From Bacteroidales bacterium (GTDB taxonomy: Bacteria; Bacteroidota; Bacteroidia; Bacteroidales; P3), in the NCBI GenBank assembly GCA_028709955.1, contig JAQUTD010000005.1:1-37900 (forward strand): a DNA stretch of 37,900 nt, written 5' to 3'. Position 1 is the first letter of the stretch, and every line of letters begins with the position of its first letter. The notes beneath the pieces were generated by a model. The model worked only from the letters and a program-made list of their open reading frames with translations, was not told the DNA's origin and searched no databases. Shown here one piece after another: positions 34,590 through 37,900 of the stretch. A program made the position numbers and the translations under genes.

Positions 34590-34770
34590 TTAATTAAATC
34601 AAGTAAAAATTTAGTAAGGTGGCAGGTTACCGACAGTAACCTGCCACCTTACACACAACATCCTGCCACCTTACTTATAACATCCTGCCACCTTACTAAA
34701 TTTATTCTTGATTTAAATAAGTTTTTTCTTCATTTAAGCAGATTTATATCTTGTTTAAATTAAAAATAAT
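34590..34770. repeat. Nested phased repeat array E (two cores)
   Basis: Two cores in the order a'-b'-b-b-b-a-a-a. Core b is CTGCCACCTTAC: inverted at 34614-34629, direct at 34637, 34659 and 34681 (22-bp steps). Core a is CTTGATTTAA-like: inverted at 34596-34603, direct at 34707, 34728 and 34750 (21-22 bp steps). The inverted b copy makes a 17-bp perfect stem with a 5-nt loop with the first direct copy. The whole left arm (34596-34626) also pairs with 34684-34714 at 29 of 31 positions, so alternative structures compete. Confidence 0.88.
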
Positions 34771-34866
34771 ACGGATTTGTTATCAATAAAAAATCTAAAT
34801 TAGATTTTTACAAGTCAAAATTTTAAATAAAAGACTTATGAATTCTTAAATAAAAAAATATACCCA

Positions 34867-34926
34867 ATTTAAGGTTATTACTGATAAGAATGTGTATTCT
34901 CGTAAAGTAATTAAAAACTAATAATG
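34867..34926 (+). pseudogene. Remnant of a T9SS type A gene 3' end
   Basis: Read in frame, this stretch gives QFKVITDKNVYSRKVIKN followed by a stop at 34919-34921, matching the end of the downstream T9SS protein (VRTEKNVYSHKVIKN). At DNA level 34886-34926 matches 37228-37268 at 38 of 41 positions, continuing past the stop. Upstream the frame soon meets a stop, and no start or body of a gene remains. Confidence 0.85.
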
Positions 34927-35232
34927 TATTAAGTTATTGACTCGTCTGGAATAAGCGTTACAGATTTTACACTTATTTTCTTGAGCAAAGTTATGAAAAA
35001 AGGAGTTGCTTGTACAAGAATGCTTTTTGTGTTTCAGCTTGTCTAATGAGGAATTCAATACCCTAAATAAAATTCTCAATTAATAAGGATTATTTCTTCT
35101 TAAACAAAACTAAAGCTGAATTGACTAAAAGGACTTTATTCCTAATCTTTATTTTTAAAATTATTTTTAAAAAAGTAAACATTTTTCACTTTAAGGTGTT
35201 ATATAAGCATTAACACTTAAAAATTATAAGAC

Positions 35233-37263
35233 ATGAAAAAACAATTAATAATTAGCTCAATGGTCACCCTTTCCATAATATTTCTCTTTAATCTTTCTCT
35301 TCATTCACAAGGAGATTGGCAATGGGCAAGGTCTTTTACAGGATATGATGGATCAATTACCTATCTACCCAATAATATTACTCGTAGCGTTTTTGACAGT
35401 TATGGGAATATATATATTGCTGGTAACATTGGTGATGATGTAAAATTTAACAATCAAGAACAATTATCAACCGATCCAAAAATGAGAAATTCAGGTTTAA
35501 TTTTAGCTAAACTTGATAATAACGGAAACCTTTTATGGAGAAAAACTATTAGGAGTACTGAATGCATATCTAATACTTATTGGATGGATATTGTTGGAGA
35601 TACTTCAATTGTGCTTTTTGCCAATAGTTACGGTCCGAAAGAAAGTGAAGATTCGTTGTTGTATTTAGATACTTTAATTGTTGGTTTATCGCCCAATCCC
35701 ATACTCAACAAAATGCCAAAAGGAGGATTGGATTGTTTTATTAGTTTTGATTTGAACGGCAATAAACAAAATGAAGTTTTTATTCAACACAAACAAATTT
35801 ATACTCAAGGAAATGAATCGGATTATCAAATATTTGAGGCTATTTCTACAATTCCATTCGTAATAGATTATTATGGTAATACATATTTTTGTGTCACGCC
35901 ATTTATTCCTCAAAAAATGGATACCTTAAAATTACTTATTAATAACAACAAAGAATATAGTTACAAAGTAGGAGATATTCAAGATAATGCTTTTATGTTA
36001 AAATTTAATTCAAATTTTGATTTAATATGGATAAAAGAAATAATAAAGGATACTTTTTGTCTTGGAGATGGAAATTCTTCATTAATTTTCAATCCAGAAA
36101 TTTCAAGTATTTCTAAGGACAATGATAAAGACAATTGTATTTATTTGACTGGAGCTATTCAAAAAGTAAGAGAATCTGACACAAATTTCTATATGGAGAT
36201 GGATTTGGGTTCTAATCAGAAGTTAAAATTTAATGATATAGGATGGGGAAGTGTTGGTTTTACTATAAAATATGATAGCTCAGGTAATGCTGTTTGGGCA
36301 AATCAAATCTATGGAGAAAAAAGATTTTACCCTATTACACCATCATTTTATAACTATTCAACAAGTGTAGTAAATTCAAAGATAAATCAAACAAATGAAT
36401 ATTTATACATAATTGGAGAAGCTGGATATTGTACATCTTATTCACAAAATGGAGAAAGAATAATTGACACAACAGCTTTTAAACTATTTTTTGATGATAG
36501 CACTCAACTTATACTTGAAATAGACTCTCTCTCCGATTATACAACTTCTAATGTTTTCTTTGCTAAACTAAACATTCAAACAGGTAAATATATTTCTCAT
36601 GGAAAAATAAAATGCAATTTGAAAAATAGTAACATTTACCAAAACGACATACCAATTATTTTACATAATAATCAAGTTTTTACTCATGCTTTTTATTGGG
36701 GCTACCTAAACGGAGTTAGAGAGAATTATTATATAGGTAAAGGAAGAGCTGGACTTGCACTTGTAAGATGGAAAGAAAACGGTGAATTGATAGAAGCAAT
36801 TAATATACCTGTTTATAATGATATAAGTAGTGTTCATTCTGGAAATGCTATACTTAGAAATAATGGAGATTTATTTGTAACAGGAACGTATAAAAAAAAT
36901 ATTACCTTTGGAGATAATGTACTAAGCGGAAGTAATGCTTGGGCAAATGTTTATATGGCAAAATATAATGATATCAGCTTTGTTCACCCTTACGGAATCG
37001 GAATTGAAAGTATTTCTACAAATAAAGGAGAGAACCTATTGATTTACCCTAATCCAACAAAAAACATTGTAAATATTGAATCAAAAGGAGAAATAATAAA
37101 CTCCTATACATTATATAATATTGGAGGACAAACAATAATTAAGAGTGAAAAGTTAAAAGTGAAAAGTGAAAAGTTAGATCTTTCCAATCTTCCCAAAGGA
37201 GTATATATTATAAAAGTAAGAACCGAAAAGAATGTTTATTCTCATAAGGTAATTAAAAACTAA
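35233..37263 (+). CDS. Secreted protein with T9SS type A sorting domain
   Basis: A 676-aa exported protein. Signal peptide about 1-26 (LSLHSQ). The body has several blocks of the form (F/Y)D(S/N)xGNxYIAG and KLDNNGNLLWRK, i.e. SBBP-like beta-propeller repeats (DWQWARSF, FMLKFNSNFDLIWIKE, ILRNNGDLFVTGTYKKNI). Residues ~595-676 are a type A sorting domain (LLIYPNPTKNIVNIES, NLPKGVYIIKV, SHKVIKN). A Lys/Ser insertion, KSEKLKVKSEKL, within this domain is encoded by a short DNA repeat. Likely an outer-surface or secreted protein; ligand unknown. Confidence 0.92.
   Translation: MKKQLIISSMVTLSIIFLFNLSLHSQGDWQWARSFTGYDGSITYLPNNITRSVFDSYGNIYIAGNIGDDVKFNNQEQLSTDPKMRNSGLILAKLDNNGNLLWRKTIRSTECISNTYWMDIVGDTSIVLFANSYGPKESEDSLLYLDTLIVGLSPNPILNKMPKGGLDCFISFDLNGNKQNEVFIQHKQIYTQGNESDYQIFEAISTIPFVIDYYGNTYFCVTPFIPQKMDTLKLLINNNKEYSYKVGDIQDNAFMLKFNSNFDLIWIKEIIKDTFCLGDGNSSLIFNPEISSISKDNDKDNCIYLTGAIQKVRESDTNFYMEMDLGSNQKLKFNDIGWGSVGFTIKYDSSGNAVWANQIYGEKRFYPITPSFYNYSTSVVNSKINQTNEYLYIIGEAGYCTSYSQNGERIIDTTAFKLFFDDSTQLILEIDSLSDYTTSNVFFAKLNIQTGKYISHGKIKCNLKNSNIYQNDIPIILHNNQVFTHAFYWGYLNGVRENYYIGKGRAGLALVRWKENGELIEAINIPVYNDISSVHSGNAILRNNGDLFVTGTYKKNITFGDNVLSGSNAWANVYMAKYNDISFVHPYGIGIESISTNKGENLLIYPNPTKNIVNIESKGEIINSYTLYNIGGQTIIKSEKLKVKSEKLDLSNLPKGVYIIKVRTEKNVYSHKVIKN
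37144..37176 (+). repeat. AGTGAAAAG short repeats inside the sorting domain
   Basis: AGTGAAAAG occurs at 37144, 37158 and 37165, with AGTTA between or after. In frame it encodes the KSEKLKVKSEKL stretch of the T9SS domain. Confidence 0.7.
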
Positions 37264-37287
37264 TAATGGATTTTATTAGCGATAAAG

Positions 37288-37330
37288 AAAGGGAAGAATG
37301 GTTTTAAGCATTTCTTCCCTTTTGTTTTTC
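37288..37330 (+). terminator. Terminator of the T9SS type A gene
   Basis: AAAGGGAAGAA (37288-37298) pairs with TTCTTCCCTTT (37312-37322), with further ATG/CAT pairing inside, followed by TGTTTTTC. It lies 25 nt after the stop. Confidence 0.75.
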
Positions 37331-37362
37331 AACCTTAATGATTGAAATAAACAAACTCTATT

Positions 37363-37813
37363 TTATTTCTTCATCCCGTTGTTTTTCAAAACTGCATCAA
37401 TTAAAGGTTGTTTTCCTCTGAAACGAACATACATATTCATTGCTTCATCGGTACTTCCTTTTGAAAGTATTTCGTTTTTAAATTTATCGGCAGTTGTTTT
37501 ATCAAAAATATCTACTGCTTCCAAGAAAGTATTAAATGCATCCACATCCAAAACTTCTGACCATACATAAGAATAGTATCCAACAGCATATTCTCCACTA
37601 AATACATGTGAGAAATAAGTTGAACGATAGCGTGGAGGGATTTGAGAGATTAAAACAATCTTTTTACCATAAAGCTCTGTTAAGATTCTAAGTTTCATTT
37701 CTGCAGTAGCCTTATTGTTGAAAGTAAATGCAAGAATATTCCAAAATCAAATTAAAGGTTTTACAACTTACGGCAGTAGCTTTATAAACTACAAGATTGT
37801 TTTAATTAATCAT
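37363..37813 (-). pseudogene. Chimeric remnant: addA 5' end joined to M3 peptidase 3' end
   Basis: Reading leftward on the minus strand, 37813-37656 is a copy of the first 199 nt of the addA-like gene with a 41-bp deletion (between AATAT direct repeats) that shifts the frame, an early stop (codon 4) and a ruined P-loop (ASAGSGKT has become ATAVSCKT). At about 37655 it switches to the last ~95 codons of an M3-family peptidase (oligopeptidase A / Dcp type): IPPRYRSTYFSHVFSG, GYYSYVWSEVLDVDAF, ILSKGSTDEAMNMYVRFRGK. The ORF-track entry 37363-37698 starts at a Met inside the addA part and lacks the HEXXH zinc site, so no functional product is expected. Confidence 0.85.
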
Positions 37814-37900
37814 TTGAGTTAAATTATAGTCTATTTACTAATTCTTTAATCTTTATTGTTTTTGAGCAATTAAAATGACCTTGAGGACATTTTTTATATC
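37814..37900. other. Window edge, no feature seen
   Basis: AT-rich sequence right of the chimeric remnant. It does not resemble the sequence upstream of the intact addA-like gene. No ORF or promoter can be supported. Confidence 0.5.

Larger units (their letters stand above)
34412..35232. other. Long non-coding gap with repeats and a gene remnant
   Basis: 821 bp between divergently oriented genes. It contains the addA promoter, the nested array E (34590-34770) and a remnant of a T9SS gene 3' end (34867-34926). The last ~300 bp (34930-35232) are AT-rich with no credible ORF and no exact promoter consensus that I can find for the downstream gene. Confidence 0.75.

Noticed and set aside
34985-34992. 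Minus-strand -7 box (TAACTTTG) in the long gap
   Set aside because: It matches the consensus, but no -33 element or gene follows on that strand within reach except debris and repeats.
34994-35047. Small plus-strand ORF starting MKKGVACTR
   Set aside because: Only 17 codons, no family resemblance and no promoter; a chance ORF in the gap is more likely.
37363-37698. 111-aa intact protein in the ORF track
   Set aside because: It is an addA fragment joined to an M3 peptidase tail, without the peptidase zinc motif or a natural start.

Overview
The window is AT-rich, gene-dense and almost certainly from a member of the Bacteroidota, most likely Bacteroidales. The evidence is a gldH lipoprotein gene, proteins with type IX secretion (T9SS) type A and type B C-terminal domains, a RicT/PSP1 homologue, an AddAB-type recombination nuclease pair, Bacteroidetes-type promoters (TTG, 19-23 bp, TAnnTTTG) and a near absence of Shine-Dalgarno sequences. 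No rRNA, tRNA or CRISPR array was seen.

Layout. 1-281: intergenic DNA with a phased repeat array. 282-5842 (+): a tight, partly overlapping run encoding an arginase-fold protein with altered metal-site motifs, a sigma-54-type response regulator without a DNA-binding domain, an M16 metallopeptidase, a FucP/GluP-type sugar transporter and an O6-alkylguanine-DNA alkyltransferase. 6018-7712 (+): a probable metal- or envelope-responsive cassette, with a Cys-rich secreted repeat protein, an ECF sigma factor, a small membrane protein (candidate anti-sigma factor) and a CnrX/Spy-like periplasmic sensor. 7732-10348 (-): a beta-rich exported protein and an ArnT-like glycosyltransferase. 10449-13702 (+): a GT2 enzyme fused to a shortened phosphoglycosyl-transferase-like region, then ornithine aminotransferase. 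13767-17360 (-): a lipoprotein, an outer-membrane protein, a CDF metal exporter and a membrane TPR protein. 17527-24272 (+): a DHOD-like protein, a four-helix-bundle protein and the run holB-ricT-gldH-PBP1A. 24761-26862 (-): a serine-recombinase homologue lacking its catalytic residues and a Tyr/Asn/His-rich secreted protein. 26950-34411 (-): an AddA-like helicase/nuclease, a T9SS type B repeat protein and an AddB-like nuclease. 35233-37263 (+): a T9SS type A protein. 37363-37813 (-): a decayed chimera of an M3 peptidase 3' end and an addA 5' end.

The most striking non-coding signal is a set of five intergenic arrays (about 1-87, 14629-14704, 24385-24494, 24616-24693 and 34590-34770). Each has 3-4 copies of a short core spaced about 21-22 bp (two helical turns) plus at least one inverted copy at an edge. 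The core sequence mostly differs between arrays, although two are clearly related. The architecture is shared, and I know of no named element that matches it.

A second theme is local duplication and decay around addA. A copy of its 5' end carries a 41-bp deletion and is joined to an M3 peptidase tail at 37.7 kb. A 41-bp copy of the neighbouring T9SS gene's 3' end lies at 34.9 kb. The last codons of addA are echoed just downstream of its stop. The stretch between addA and the window's right edge therefore looks like a rearrangement hotspot.
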